Source: Portulaca oleracea
Lineage: Eukaryota > Streptophyta > Magnoliopsida > Caryophyllales > Portulacaceae
DNA: 64,000 nt
Direction of reading: 5' to 3'
Assembly (NCBI GenBank): GCA_029582165.1
Contig: CM055868.1
Coordinates: forward strand, 9,065,501 to 9,129,500
A program made the position numbers and the translations under genes. The notes under the pieces were generated by a model. It saw nothing but the letters and a program-made list of their open reading frames with translations, searched no databases and was not told the origin of the DNA. Every line of letters begins with the position of its first letter. Positions within the stretch are counted from its first letter, which is position 1. This document shows, one piece after another, positions 23,539 to 35,099 of the stretch.

Positions 23539-26500
23539 TTAATGAGAATGATTGGCGGGGGAGTCGAGTCGGGATCGTAGTTCCTTCCTAAGAATTTTTC
23601 CAGAAGCTGACTTGGGAATGACATTCACAAAATATACTTTGTGCAACTTCTTGTAAAATACCACTTGCTTAGCAACGTATGCTTTGACCTCATCTTCGGA
23701 TATCTCTTCCTCCGACCCGTTGCTTCTCACTACAAATGCCACAGGAACTTCACCCGCTGCTTCATCCTTTTGCCTGCTCAATCCATCATCAATACTTATT
23801 ATCAATTGATGTAATTATTTACTACTTAATACTAGCACATATACCATAACTAGTGACGATTGAGGAAGCATTTACACATGTATGTATGATGTAAATAAGT
23901 CAACGTTGTTACTACCCCATCTTTTAAGTTCAAAAAATTACTCGGAGGTATCCTAACTTTTGGTGAAATGTTTTTGAGATACCCAAACTTTTCAAAACTC
24001 ATTTTGGGGTACCCTTACTTTTTAAGTTAGAAATTATTAGGTGTTTTTTCGCTTATCAATTTGGTTAAGTGATCGAAATACCCTTATCTTCCATTTTTTA
24101 AGAAATACCCTTAAAGAAGAAGAATAAGGGTATTTCGGTCACTTAATAAAATTGATGGCTGGAAAAGTATCAAATAATTATTAACCTAAAAAGTAAGGAT
24201 ACCTCAAAATGAGTTTTGAAAAGTTGGGGTACCGAAAAATAGTTTCCCCAAATATTAGGGTACCTCCGAGTAATTTTTTGTTTTAAGTTTATTGGTAGTT
24301 ACTCCGATAGAGGTCTAGACTTAAACCCGTTAATTGGGTCATTCGGGTCAAGACTCATTGAGTTGTGTGAATTCAGGCGAGTAATATTTAGGTTGGGTTT
24401 GAGTTGGGTCACCTTCAGGTCACTTTGTTTTTGTCTGATAAGATTATCTTTAACAAAACGAATAATTTCGATGAAAGATAAATTCAAGCCGAATCAGGTC
24501 GAGTTCAGTTACTTCGAATTTGGGCCCATTTTGGACTAACTATTTTTGGTATTTTCAAGTCTAGGTTGGGTTGAGTTTGGGTGAGTCATTTGAGTCGAGC
24601 CAATTTTGCCAGATCTAAACGCAGTGAACTCCTGGACAAGTCAAATTTACCTGGTTTAAGAAAAAAAAGAAAGATGTATAAAGAACTTACGGAACAACAG
24701 CTGCATCAGCAATTGCTGGATGGTTTACTAGAAGAGCCTCTAATTCTGCTGGTGCAACCTAAACAAAGCAATTGGGCATAGATAATACATGTAAATGTTA
24801 GTCACATTCATTTACTTACGAGGTTTTCTTGAAAAAAATGAACCAAAATTCTTGAAGGGAATTGAAAGAAATACAAGAATAAATAAACTTGCCTGAAATC
24901 CTTTGTATTTGATAATCTCTTTGACTCTATCAACAATGAAAACTTCATGGTCTTCGTCTATATATCCAATGTCACCGGTATGAAGCCACCCTTGAGAGTC
25001 TACTGTAGCTGCTGTGGCTTCGGGATCATTTAAATATTCTGTTTGCATGATTTAAAGTTAGGTCAATGATACCTTAAATCAATTATTATATGATACATTT
25101 TGAATTAGATTCTTCAAATTGGTAAAATTTTAAGAGAAAATTCATCGCAAGTTTATCAACGTTGGTACAAAATTTATCAGTATTTTTTAATTTATTATTT
25201 TGTTATAAAAATTTATTATGTGAAAATTGACCAATTTCAATTGTATGTAGAGGGCTTAAGTAGGTCATCTATGCAATAGTTATTTAGTCCACCGTAATGT
25301 ATCTACCTAAGTACACTTCTTATATTAAACTATTCAAAAAAATCATCATTATTAATTATAAAATTCATCATATATATATCAAATATTATTATAAAATTCA
25401 TCAATATTTTTTTTAATTCATCAAATTTTTACGAAAATTCATTAGGTAAAAAATTAATTTATTTCAATACATGTAGTGTATCTAGATAGGTAGGTACACC
25501 ACGGTTGACGGTATTAATAGATACCTTTCATAATTTGTTGGCCTCTAATGCAGATTTCACCGGGTTGATTGTAGCCAAGGGAGACACCAGTGTCGGGGTC
25601 AACAACCTTCAAATCAGCGTTCCTGACAACCATACCACATGACCCCGGCTTTGTTGGGAAAGGCTCCTTGGCGAACGCCGGGCACATTGATAGCACTGGC
25701 CCTGCCTCCGTCATCCCGTACCCCTGCATTTATGTACATCCACATTTCTCAACAGTCAGCTACCTTCACGCAACTACAACACTAACAAGTAAACACCATT
25801 TACACCAACTAAATCATGTGTACGCCACTTAACTCTTAATTTTTATCAATTTTACCACTTAATTTTTAAATTTGTCAAATGTGTTACTCAACTATCACAC
25901 AACTTTCAAAATTTGGCAGATATACCATTAACTTCTTAAAGTTGTCAAAAACGCCACATGGAGGAGCATGTCAAGATTAAGTTTTGTGATGTTTTCAACA
26001 AATTTTAGAAATTTAATGACATATTCGACAAACTTTAAAAATTAAGTAGTATCTTTGATAAATCTAAAAATTTAGTAATAAAATTGACAAAAATATACAC
26101 TGATAAGACACTCTGATCATTTAACTCCGATATACACTATGTTTAAAGATATCTCGTTGCTAATATGACATAATCATGGACAAAATATTGCATCAAATGT
26201 AAAAAACAAAAAATAAAAAATCAAAGTGTTCTCACTTATGCTGTGAGCCTGTGACAATTATATTAGGATAATTAGAACTTTATGGAATTAGAGTTGCAAG
26301 ATATAGAATATATTTAAAGTGTTAAGGTAAATATGATCTATTAATTTCACAATGTTCACTTATGTTATAGTTTTTATTTACAATACGTTTGATTAGTCAA
26401 AAATTTAGGGGGATGATTAATTTTTCAAGTGGACTTATTTTCTCTTTGTTTAGTTGTACATCGACCTCGAAAAACATTTTACAAAGAGTCCATCATTTCC

Positions 26501-29500
26501 AACATTTTCATTGGGAAAATTTTCTTTAAGAAGGGGTCAGGAAAATTTTTCCAAAAAAAACTTTTCAAAATTTTTCTAGACTTCCTACCAAACGCTCCCT
26601 TAGATTAAAAATTAAACCTTGGCCAAGGATTAGAGAAAAATAACAATTGTCCATTAGGCTATCCCCTCCTTCTAGATAGGGCTCTAATATTATCCAGTCC
26701 ATACCATTATCATTGTTTTATTTGCATCATTTAACAGAAGTACGCTAAAACTTTTAACAACCAACGAAGTATACTATAAATGTTTGTTTAGTTTGGCATT
26801 TACTAGTTAACAAATTTGCACTTTCTATCATTAACAATCTCTACTTTGGCCCTGTTCTTTTATGCGATATTCTACGGTATGGCGCGGTATGGAGTGGTGA
26901 AATTGTGGCGGATTTTTTGTATATATATATAAATATTGTATTGGTAATTTGTGGTGGGTTGTGGTGAATTGTGGTAGAATGATATTTTGTGATGGAATGT
27001 GGCAAACCACGGTAAACTGTGACACCGCAGTTTATCAATGACAAAAAACAACAGGACCTTTGCCCAACAACGTGGATTGCGTTCGTCGTTGAATAAAAAT
27101 TATGAGAGAAAAATCGAGAGAACCGATGCCGTCAGTAAAGACAAGTAGAAGAGGCTGAATTCTAGTTTATTTTTATTCCCACGTTAGCTGAATCCTGGCC
27201 CATGTGATAAATAATTATGATTCACATTGTCCATCAATTTGAGAAAAAAAATGCTTTGTTTAGATAAATGATTGGTGATGCCGATGCATTTTCTGCAATT
27301 TTCTACCGACAGAGTTTACCCAATCCATAAATCTCATGGATTTATTGATCCCCCAAGAGCGGAGAAATGAGATCAATTTTATTGTTAATTAATGAATTTA
27401 ATTAATAATGATATAGATCTCTTACTCCTCTATGAAATCCCCTATAGTGTCACTGCTTATGATAATGATCCCATTGTGAATCCAGATATTAAAATTAGGA
27501 ATTTTCATTTAATAATAACTTATCATTATATATTTTGAAAAAGATAATGTATAATATAATGTATATAAAGTATTTGATTGTTTTTGGATAATTGAGCTGT
27601 CGTATTAAGTTAGATACCTTGACTAATATTTTAGATCTAATTTAAAATGTCCAACTAATATAAATATACAAAATTTTATCAATATTTAATAAACTATTTT
27701 TTTTTCTCGACTTGAGATATCCATGGACATCCTAACTCCCACACATATTGGTCCATGAATGATCCCATACCAATTCTAATGGATTATAACTAACTACTCC
27801 CTTTGCGAAGTTTCTAAATAAGTGTTAATGTGACTAAGTTTTTTACTGTTGATTGCTCACAAATTATAATGATTTACAATATAAAATTATCTTTCTAAGG
27901 GTGATAATTTCATATAATTCATTGTAATTTATAAGAAGTCAAGGATCAAAGTTTAGTTAATTTGACAATCATTTAGAGACGGATGTAGTATTGAGTGTGC
28001 TACTTACCCAATTGTCCAATTGTGTTGTTTGTTAACTTTTGACTATTTATTAATTATATATGATATAATTTTAAATTAGTGCATTAACAAGAATAATAAT
28101 TTGGCCATAAAAAAACACAAGAATAATAATTTATTTGTTGCATACTTTTGTGTCGTGATAAAAAAGAATAATAGAAAATGATTGTTCAACTTTTATATTT
28201 ATATTTTTAATGGTATTAATTTTTTGTATTGATATTTCACCTAATTTCCTTCAATAAACCTAATTTATGAAAACTATCTACATAATAGTTTGGATATAGA
28301 CATGTGCATGATGTGACATATAAGGACCCACTAGCAAGCATAATGCACCCAAAAAGTTACTTTGATATTGATCAAAAATCAATATAATCAACAAAATTAG
28401 AGAGAAAAATTATAAATTAAAATATTAATTTTGAGAGATACAGAATATATATATGTAAAACCAATGAATATTACTTTGAAAATGTAAAATGGAAAACAAC
28501 TAAGAACAAACAATTATTTAAATAGACAAATAAATATAGATAAAAAAATTAATAAAAAATACTTTAAAAATATGATGATAAATAAATAAAGATAAAAAAT
28601 ATAATTTATGAACAAATAAATATGAATATAAAATTGTTATTTTAAAAATATAAAATAACAATAATTGCGAATAAGAAAATCAATTAAATGGGCCAATAAA
28701 TATGAAGAAAGAGCGCCTAACTAAAATGGAGGGGTAAACATAAAAGAGGACAGAGGCAATAAATAGGCAAAACACCGATACGTACAAGTAAAGGTAGTGT
28801 ACAGAAAGTAGTTAATTGGTTTGGTTACCTGTCCCAACACGGCCTGTGGTACACGTGCACGGAGCGCGTCCTCCAGCTCCTTCCCTAGTGGCGCCGCCCC
28901 TGACATGACGATCCTGACCGAGCTGAGATCGTAATCGTCCACCTTGTCATTCTTGGCCAGCGCCAGCACCAGCGGCGGCACCACCATCGCCACCGACACC
29001 CTGTGCTTCTGTATCAGCTCCAGCAGCGCCCCTATCTCGAACTTCGCCATTATCAGCACCGCGCACCCCGCCCTCAGCCCCGTCATCAGGACGGAATTCA
29101 GCGAAAAAATGTGGAAAAGCGGCAGCACGCACAGGGCCACGTCGTGCTCGGTTAAGCACAGGTTGGGGTTGTCCCCGTCGACCTGCTGTGCCACGCTGGT
29201 TGCTAGACTCCGGTGTGTCAGCACCACCCCCTTCGGCATCCCCGTCGTGCCGGACGAGAACGGCAGCGCGACGGGATCTTCCGGGCTGATCTCCACCGCC
29301 GGGATCTCCTCCTCGTTCCCCTCGGAGAGTACCGTGAAGGGAAGACAGTTCTCCGGCGGGTCGTCCACCGTGACCACCGTCATCTCCGGCGAGCCAACCT
29401 CGTTGTCTACCCGGAGCTTGTCGACGAACTGGGCGTGCGTGACGACGAGCTTGGCGTTAGCCACGTTGAGCTGCTTGGAGATCTCGCCGGGGGTGTAGAA

Positions 29501-29887
29501 GGGGTTGGCGGTGGTGGAGACGGCCCCGATCATGGAAGCTCCGATGAATGTGAACACGAACTCCGGGCAGTTCTGGAGGAGGATCATGATGACGTCACCC
29601 TTCTTAACCCCCAGCTTGGAAAGCCCCGCGGCGGACTTCTGGCAGAGCAGGTGGGTCTCGGCGAAGGTGTAGACCTTCCCGGAGGAGCCGGAGATGAGGC
29701 AGGGCCGGTCGGAAGTTTCGGGAAGCTTCTCGAAGAGGTAAGTATGCAAGGGGAGGTCATTGCTGATGGTGATGTCGGGGAACCTTGATTTGAAGATGTG
29801 TTGAGGAGGAGGAGGAGGAGAGGAAGAAGAAGAGGGTGATGAGGGGACGTTGTCTGGTTGAAGGAGTTTGGTTTCCACGGCTGCCAT
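23539..29887 (-). CDS. 4CL: 4-coumarate:CoA ligase, five exons
   Basis: Exons on the minus strand: 29887-28829, 25723-25525, 25038-24893, 24758-24691, 23773-23539; 1707 nt, 568 residues. Phases agree across all junctions. The enzyme activates 4-coumarate and related hydroxycinnamates to CoA thioesters, the entry to lignin and flavonoid synthesis, and is normally cytosolic. Seen: AMP-binding box [15 protein letters not shown] (about residues 207-220), [11 protein letters not shown] at the exon 1/2 junction, box II GEICIRG (about 408-414), hinge [13 protein letters not shown], and the C-terminal adenylation Lys in SASGKILRK (about 551). Length fits the family (about 540-570). The N-terminus has a Ser/Pro-rich stretch. 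Intron 3 uses a GC donor (GCAAGT). Start context AAGAATGGC is good. Intron 1 is 3.1 kb and intron 4 holds a MITE. Not a peroxisomal-type 4CL-like enzyme: the C-terminus ends NHSH, without SKL. Class I versus II is not decided. Confidence 0.92.
23931..24280. mobile_element. Fold-back MITE, copy 3, in 4CL intron 4, with 9-bp target duplication
   Basis: The inverted ends are CAAAAAATTACTCGGAGGTA and its exact reverse complement. TTTTAAGTT flanks it on both sides (23922-23930 and 24281-24289), a perfect 9-bp duplication that indicates a Mutator-like mechanism. The copy lies wholly within 4CL intron 4. Confidence 0.85.
26848..27058. mobile_element. Tourist-like (PIF/Harbinger) MITE in 4CL intron 1
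   Basis: The left end is GGCCCTGTTCTTTTATGCG; the right end reads GGTCCTGTTGTTTTTTGTC on the minus strand. Flanked by TTT on both sides. Internally rich in TGTGGTG/CACCACA. Related copies are at 30690-30947 and, by their ends, 57987-58200. Confidence 0.65.
27795..27990. mobile_element. Stowaway-like MITE in 4CL intron 1
   Basis: Starts TACTCCCTTTGCGAAGTTTC and ends AGAGACGGATGTAGTA. The ends are imperfect inverted repeats with the CTCCCT..G core of Stowaway elements, which insert at TA. Confidence 0.6.
28061..28720. other. Very AT-rich part of 4CL intron 1
   Basis: AAATAAATA-type sequence with no recognisable element ends or open frames. Confidence 0.4.
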
Positions 29888-29979
29888 TCTTGGTAGCTAG
29901 CTAACTCGATTGGCGGAGGAGACTGGGATTGGATTTAATTTTGGGGGTAGCTGAGGATGGCAACTTGGGGTGGTGGTGC

Positions 29980-29993
29980 TACTAATAAATAAT
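29980..29993 (-). promoter_or_regulatory. TATA-like element of 4CL
   Basis: On the minus strand the sequence reads ATTATTTATTAG about 100 bp upstream of the ATG. It is the best AT-rich TATA candidate between the AC element and the start codon. Prediction from position only. Confidence 0.35.
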
Positions 29994-30040
29994 GGCAGTG
30001 ATGGCAACGAGATGATGGCCAGGAAAATCGCAAGAGGAGG

Positions 30041-30048
30041 GGTTAGGT
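30041..30048 (-). promoter_or_regulatory. AC-III element (ACCTAACC) in the 4CL promoter
   Basis: The minus strand reads ACCACCTAACCCC; the core ACCTAACC is the AC-III (H-box-like) motif bound by R2R3-MYB regulators of phenylpropanoid genes. It is about 155 bp upstream of the ATG and about 50 bp upstream of the TATA-like sequence. AC elements are a known hallmark of 4CL and PAL promoters, so presence, orientation and distance all fit. Confidence 0.65.
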
Positions 30049-30054
30049 GGTGGA

Positions 30055-30081
30055 GTGAGAGAGAGAGAGAGAGAGAGAGAA
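30055..30081. repeat. (GA)n microsatellite in the 4CL upstream region
   Basis: About 13 GA repeats, pyrimidine-rich (CT)n in the sense of the gene, just upstream of the AC element. Confidence 0.8.
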
Positions 30082-30689
30082 AGAAGCAGACAGAGTTTTC
30101 AAATTAAGCCCAACCTTGTTAAGTCAACCGTACTGTAAAAACACATGTGTATTAGTTTTATTAATCACGATGGCCCTCTTCTTTATAATAGTAGATTAAG
30201 TTAGGTAGAGTGATATTGGTGATAGTAAGGAAAAACAAGGTACACAAATAATTTTAACGAAAATGATAAATATTTGGACACAAGATTATTCTTAACCATC
30301 TTGCATTTTTTCTAAATCATCAATAAAGTTAAATCTAAGTGTATTTAAATCATTCTAAATGTATATTTCATATTTTCAGGATTACTACAACTTATAAACA
30401 ATTTAACAATAATTATTTGTTTATATTTATTTCATAAATATAAAACTATGTATGAAATGTGGATTTTCTACTATGATTGATAAAATTAGGCTATTATTAT
30501 ATTTTTTGACCTAGCTAATAAGTATTATATTATTATAATTGATAAATATATATAATTATTAAAGAAACTATTAATAAAAGTTACAAAAATGTGAAATATA
30601 ACTAATTCAAGATTAACCATCTTGAGTCAAGATGGTTATCATGGTCCTTATTTTAATTTAAATGTTTTTAGGAATTCGGGTAAGATGAA

Positions 30690-30947
30690 GGCTCTGTTTT
30701 TTTCTACATTTGGCGAACTACGGTGCCACAACCTTCCGCAGTTTGCCACAACCCACCACAAAATATCATTCTATTACAATTCTCCACAACCCACCACAAA
30801 TTACTTTTCACAATTACCAATACAATATTTATATATATACAAAAAACTCGATCACCACAACATATCAATAACCCGCCGCAATTACACGACAACCTGCCAC
30901 AATTTCACCACACCATACCGCAGAATACTGCATAAAAGAACAGGGCC
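30690..30947. mobile_element. Tourist-like MITE upstream of 4CL
   Basis: The right end GCATAAAAGAACAGGGCC is the inverse of the left end of the copy at 26848; the left end here has decayed to GGCTCTGTTTTTTTC. The interior is rich in CCACAACC units. The adjacent trinucleotides GAA and TAA differ by one base. It lies about 800 bp upstream of the 4CL start. Confidence 0.6.
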
Positions 30948-30949
30948 TA

Positions 30950-32820
30950 AATAAGGAATTGAGTCGATAAATCTAACTTATCATTTTACAGAGCAGAGTT
31001 TATATGTATTTTTTAAATATCTTACCTTCTTGTAAAATGTAAAATTATACCGTATATTATGGGCATCTACTTATATTCACCACATATATTTAAATACGTC
31101 AATTTTTGATGTGATAAATTTTGCAGAGAAGTTTAAAAATTATTGATGAAAATTTACAACAAATTTTACAATTAGTATTGATGGATTTTTTTGAAAAAAA
31201 CTACACTTTGATGGACTTAGATAATAGATACTCTAACATGTACCATATAACTATTTATCATAAAGATGATGCTATTGGATCAATATTAAATTTTTTTCAA
31301 ACAAAGAAATAATTTAGTTAATATAATATTATATCATTGTTCTTTGTTTAAAATAAAAAAATTTACAAAAAGACACTTGAATTGTAATTTAATTTTTTAT
31401 AGCTAACATTTAATTGTAATTACAAAAAAGCAATATAAATATTTATAATAAATATTAATTCAATTATATAACATACACTTGCAAATCATTGTTTAACCAA
31501 ACTCACATCACATGACAACATAATAGAAAATTAATAATGCGTTTCAGAAGAGGTGGGCGCTCATTTCTTAAAGGGAGAGGGATATAATAGTAATTACATA
31601 ACAAAATGGCTTGTGGATGTGGTCGTGGAGTAGTAGTGGTGGTAGCAGAGAAAGAACGAGCAAGTCAAACTACGTGTCCCATCTCACCTACACCAACCTC
31701 GCCACACCTACCACTCTCATTTTCTTTTTTATTTGGGTGATAATACGTATTTTGCATCAAGATACTACTTAATTGTCTTCTTTTTTATAAAATTAATGTG
31801 TATTATCATTTTCAACCTTAAATTTTTTTACAAATACTATTAATTATCAATTATAATAAACTTGGAACATGTTGGCTACGCCAACAATTAAAATTAACAC
31901 CCTAACGAATGAACCATGTCCGTTGGACATATTTTAGATGCCTTTTTGTAAATTTTTAAATATATATATATAAGTGTAATCTTATACCATTTATATATAT
32001 TATCATAGTTATAGAAGACATTTATGTATTTTTTTCAATTTAATTTATAAATATATAGATTTTATACTATGGAAAGACATTTAATAAGTGTCTTCCACAA
32101 GACATTTATCATTTTCGTTTTTATTATTACCAAAATCTTTCATCCGATCATGTGACATCACATGTTGCTTAATACGTAATCAATAATCAACAATTTCGTG
32201 ACAACATTTTAAAATAATTTCATTAATGCTTTTATAAGTTATTTTTGGGACAAGCAACTATTATTATACCTTACATAATTGGTAATCATTGAACAATATT
32301 CATGACTACAGAAATTTACTTCACCGAATTTAGGAGATTTCTAAGCAATTTCATCCTACTTTGGGTTGATGTTTGGACTCAAATTATGAGTTTGGTGAAG
32401 CATGATCGAGGTCAACATGGACATGTAACAAGTTAGAAGGTGTAAAAATTGTGTAGGCTCTTGACACGGAACATGCATCAGGTGCAAGTCGTGGTGTACG
32501 GACACGGGTCATGTCAAGCTATGTCGATTTTTCAGTTTCCTTGTTCTGTGGTGATATATTTTTCGTAATCTGACGTTATTTGAAATTTTGTTATTTTATC
32601 TTATGTGTCTGACAGCCAAAGAACTCGTATGAATCATAACTATTATTGTGTTTCCTTGGCTATAAATAGAGTTTTGGTGTTAGGTTTTATTATATCACAA
32701 TTGAGTGCTTCATCTATATCATAAAAGATTGATACGTAATTTCTGTGTTCCTGAGGGAGTTATGTGAAACATATCAACTTTGAGAAAAAATATCTATCTA
32801 GCTATCTATCTATATCTATC
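30950..32820. other. AT-rich intergenic spacer; possible LTR-like promoter fragment near 32640
   Basis: No gene recognised. Between about 32340 and 32780 base composition rises and a TATA-like TATAAATAGAG (about 32662) is followed by TTAGGTTTTATTATATCACA; this resembles the U3/R part of a small LTR, but ends were not found. Confidence 0.3.
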
Positions 32821-32824
32821 TATA

Positions 32825-32890
<66 letters not shown>
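32821..32890. repeat. (TATC)n/(TA)n microsatellite, left border of E3
   Basis: CTATCTATC units pass into pure TA dinucleotide that abuts the left TIR of E3. Confidence 0.9.
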
Positions 32891-32893
<3 letters not shown>

Positions 32894-33287
32894 AACAGAT
32901 CAAGTAGGAATGAACTTTAGGTAGGAAGGTAGGAAGAGAGAATCGTGGCCATCCAATCTAGATCTAATGGTTGAGAACAAAACCACTATACTCCACAGCA
33001 AAACAGCCACACGTGTCAAAACATAAAATAAAAAATGGGCAGTGCAATTATCACGTCGCGTGTATCAAGGGATTGCTTTTGCAATTTACGTTAATTTCAT
33101 TTCTGGTAGAGATTTGGAGAGAAAAAACACAATCTTCACACACAAGGGGAAGGGTTAGGGTTTCAGATGGAGTTCGCGCACAGAGAGGAGTTCGTTCGAA
33201 TTTTCCCCTGCAGTTTGAGTCGCCGAAAAGAGCTGCAATAAACTGCGAAATTCAAGGCTAGACGGCGGAGTATACACGATCTACAAT

Positions 33288-33451
33288 GTCTGAGGTATGT
33301 GTGTGATTTTGGGGTAGACGACAATGGCGGAGTACCGCCGGAACTAACATGTTAATGGAGTGGACATCAATTTTCTAAATTCACCATTTGAACAACTTAT
33401 GGCAGGAGGTTGGGATGACAACAGAGCAAAGAGTGGTCATCGACGAGGCGG
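33288..33451 (+). pseudogene. Possible 5' exons of the E3 gene
   Basis: ATGTCTGAG at about 33288 is followed by a GTATGT donor. An acceptor at about 33405 (TTATGGCAG) leads into an in-phase segment, EVGMTTEQRVVIDEAVAHAR, that ends in TAA. Joining these is conjecture; the segment may be the decayed start of the Ulp1-like gene. Confidence 0.25.
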
Positions 33452-33929
33452 TAGCACATGCCAGATAAGTCATTTTGGACAATAATTTTAGTTAGTGTAC
33501 TTAGTTTGTCTAGGTTTGGTTCTTTCTTGGGTTTAGGTCGGGAAGACGGGTGAGGGGTTGGTGATTTGTGAAATCGGGGCCCCGGGTATTGGATTGGATG
33601 ACAAAATTTTGTTTCAGTGTCGTATGGTGTGGCGTGTTTACCCAGTAATTGTTTGTGTGTGGTGCTGGATGGTGTGACCATGTATGTGACTATACTTAGA
33701 TTATTAGCCAGTGTCTACGTGTATGTTTCTGGGTGCATGGGATATAATGGATGCATGGTTGAGCACTTGGCCACAGTTGATGTTCCATGGCCACACCACT
33801 GTATCTGTGTGATCAAGTGATCAAACATGGTATCATTGGTGTGGTCAAATATGAAATTTGTGTGGACCAATATGGGGCATTACCACAATGCGAAGATTAG
33901 ACCACGAGCACTTGTGCAAACTAAGTATA

Positions 33930-34275
33930 TGTCCACATTACAGTATGTGTCCACACGTTTATTATGTGAGCCACACGTCCAGTCTACCAGCTACACAATA
34001 ACTGTACATGTCCACACTTGCGGTATATCTCCACACTTACGGTATATGTCCACACTTACTTTATGTGAGCCACACATCCAGTCTACCAGCAACACACTAA
34101 CATTATATCTCCACATCTACTTTGTGTAAGCCACACATCCAAACTACGAGCCACACTCTAACAGTATATGTCCACAATTACATTGTGTGAACAACATATC
34201 CAATCTACCAGCCACACACAACCACATATGTCCACATTTACAACGTGTGAACCACACATCCAGTCTGCCCGACAA
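33930..34275. repeat. Tandem repeat of about 70-75 bp in E3, about five copies
   Basis: Units contain GTCCACAYTTAC, TGTGAGCCACACATCCAG and TCTACCAGC with variation. It sits directly upstream of the Ulp1-like exons, as a similar short repeat does in E1. Confidence 0.7.
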
Positions 34276-34381
34276 TCGAATGCAGACTGGTTATATGTCT
34301 GACCACACATGTATTCACGTTATGCACGTAATTGTATGAATGCGCCTTTATTGATAAATGCGTCATATCTTGTGTTCGTTG

Positions 34382-35097
34382 TGATTGATTCATGTGTGCT
34401 ATGCACTGTGGCGGGGGCAAAGTTGTTTATGCCTGCGAGGATGGACATGCGATACTTCCTATGGTGTGTTGACCTCAGACGTAGCTACATATACTTGATC
34501 GATAACCACAACAACAACCGAACCCAAGTAGACGTTGCATATGGCCCCATTGAATGTATCTTGGTTAGTACCATCAATAGCACATTTACTCCCCATTTAG
34601 TATATGCAATATTTTATATGTATGATATTCGGTGTGCGTATTGTCGCAGAGCACGCTTGTCCGCCGGTTCCTATCCCATGCTGGGAATCCGCTCGCTGAG
34701 ATGATCATCGGTGACAGTGTTAGGATGAGGTCGGTGATGGGACGACGCTTCAATGACCAGGGCACCGACAGCGACATCTATTGCATGCGCCATATGGAGA
34801 CGTTCTTTGGTTAGCCAACAAACTGGGCATCGGGGTTTAGGAAGGACGACACGCCACAAGTGGGTGTATTACAACATAACATCTTCTCCTATTATTAAAA
34901 CCTGTTAATATGACCTCCCCCAACTTTTTTTTCTCTACTCGGCACAGGTGAGGGCAGCAAAAATACGTTCACTACGAATCAACTACTATTACAATTTGGC
35001 GATGCATCATGAAAACCAGAAGAGGGAGACTGTGTTTGAGAACTTCGATCGGTGGAGGAAGTGGCAGCCGCTCAACCACCATGCAGACAGCTTTTGA
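34382..35097 (+). pseudogene. Ulp1-like cysteine peptidase domain, three exons, probably inactive
   Basis: Exon a ends at 34563 (ECIL, then a GT donor); exon b is 34650-34859; exon c is 34948-35097. All junctions are phase 0 and the introns are 86 and 88 bp, typical of plants. Exon a has MRYFLWCVDLRRSYIYLIDN, fitting the HW-x-L-x-x-VDL...D strand pair; the expected catalytic His position holds Arg or Tyr, whereas the Asp (LIDN) is kept. Exon b has TDSDIYCMRHMETFFG, fitting D-C-G-I-Y-C-M-R-H-M-E; the catalytic Cys and following Gly read Ser-Asp. A TAG at 34812 follows FFG in frame, yet coding similarity continues (PTNWASGF) to the splice site. Exon c has NYYYNLAMHHENQKRETVF and ends TGA at 35095-35097. 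Ulp1-family peptidases remove SUMO-like modifiers, and such domains are known as passengers of Mutator-like elements. Catalytic losses are inferred by motif alignment from memory. Confidence 0.6.
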
Positions 35098-35099
35098 GG

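Larger units (their letters stand above)
25724..28828 (-). other. 4CL intron 1 (3.1 kb) with MITE insertions
   Basis: GT donor at 28828-28827 and AG acceptor at 25725-25724. The intron is AT-rich and contains a Tourist-like MITE (26848-27058) and a Stowaway-like MITE (27795-27990). A further candidate lies near 26400-26600. The intron is far larger than the others, mainly through such insertions and AT-rich sequence. Confidence 0.85.

Noticed and set aside
28944..29788. Long plus-strand frames opposite 4CL exon 1
   Set aside because: Shadow frames of a GC-rich exon; no domain, while the minus strand encodes a clear 4CL.
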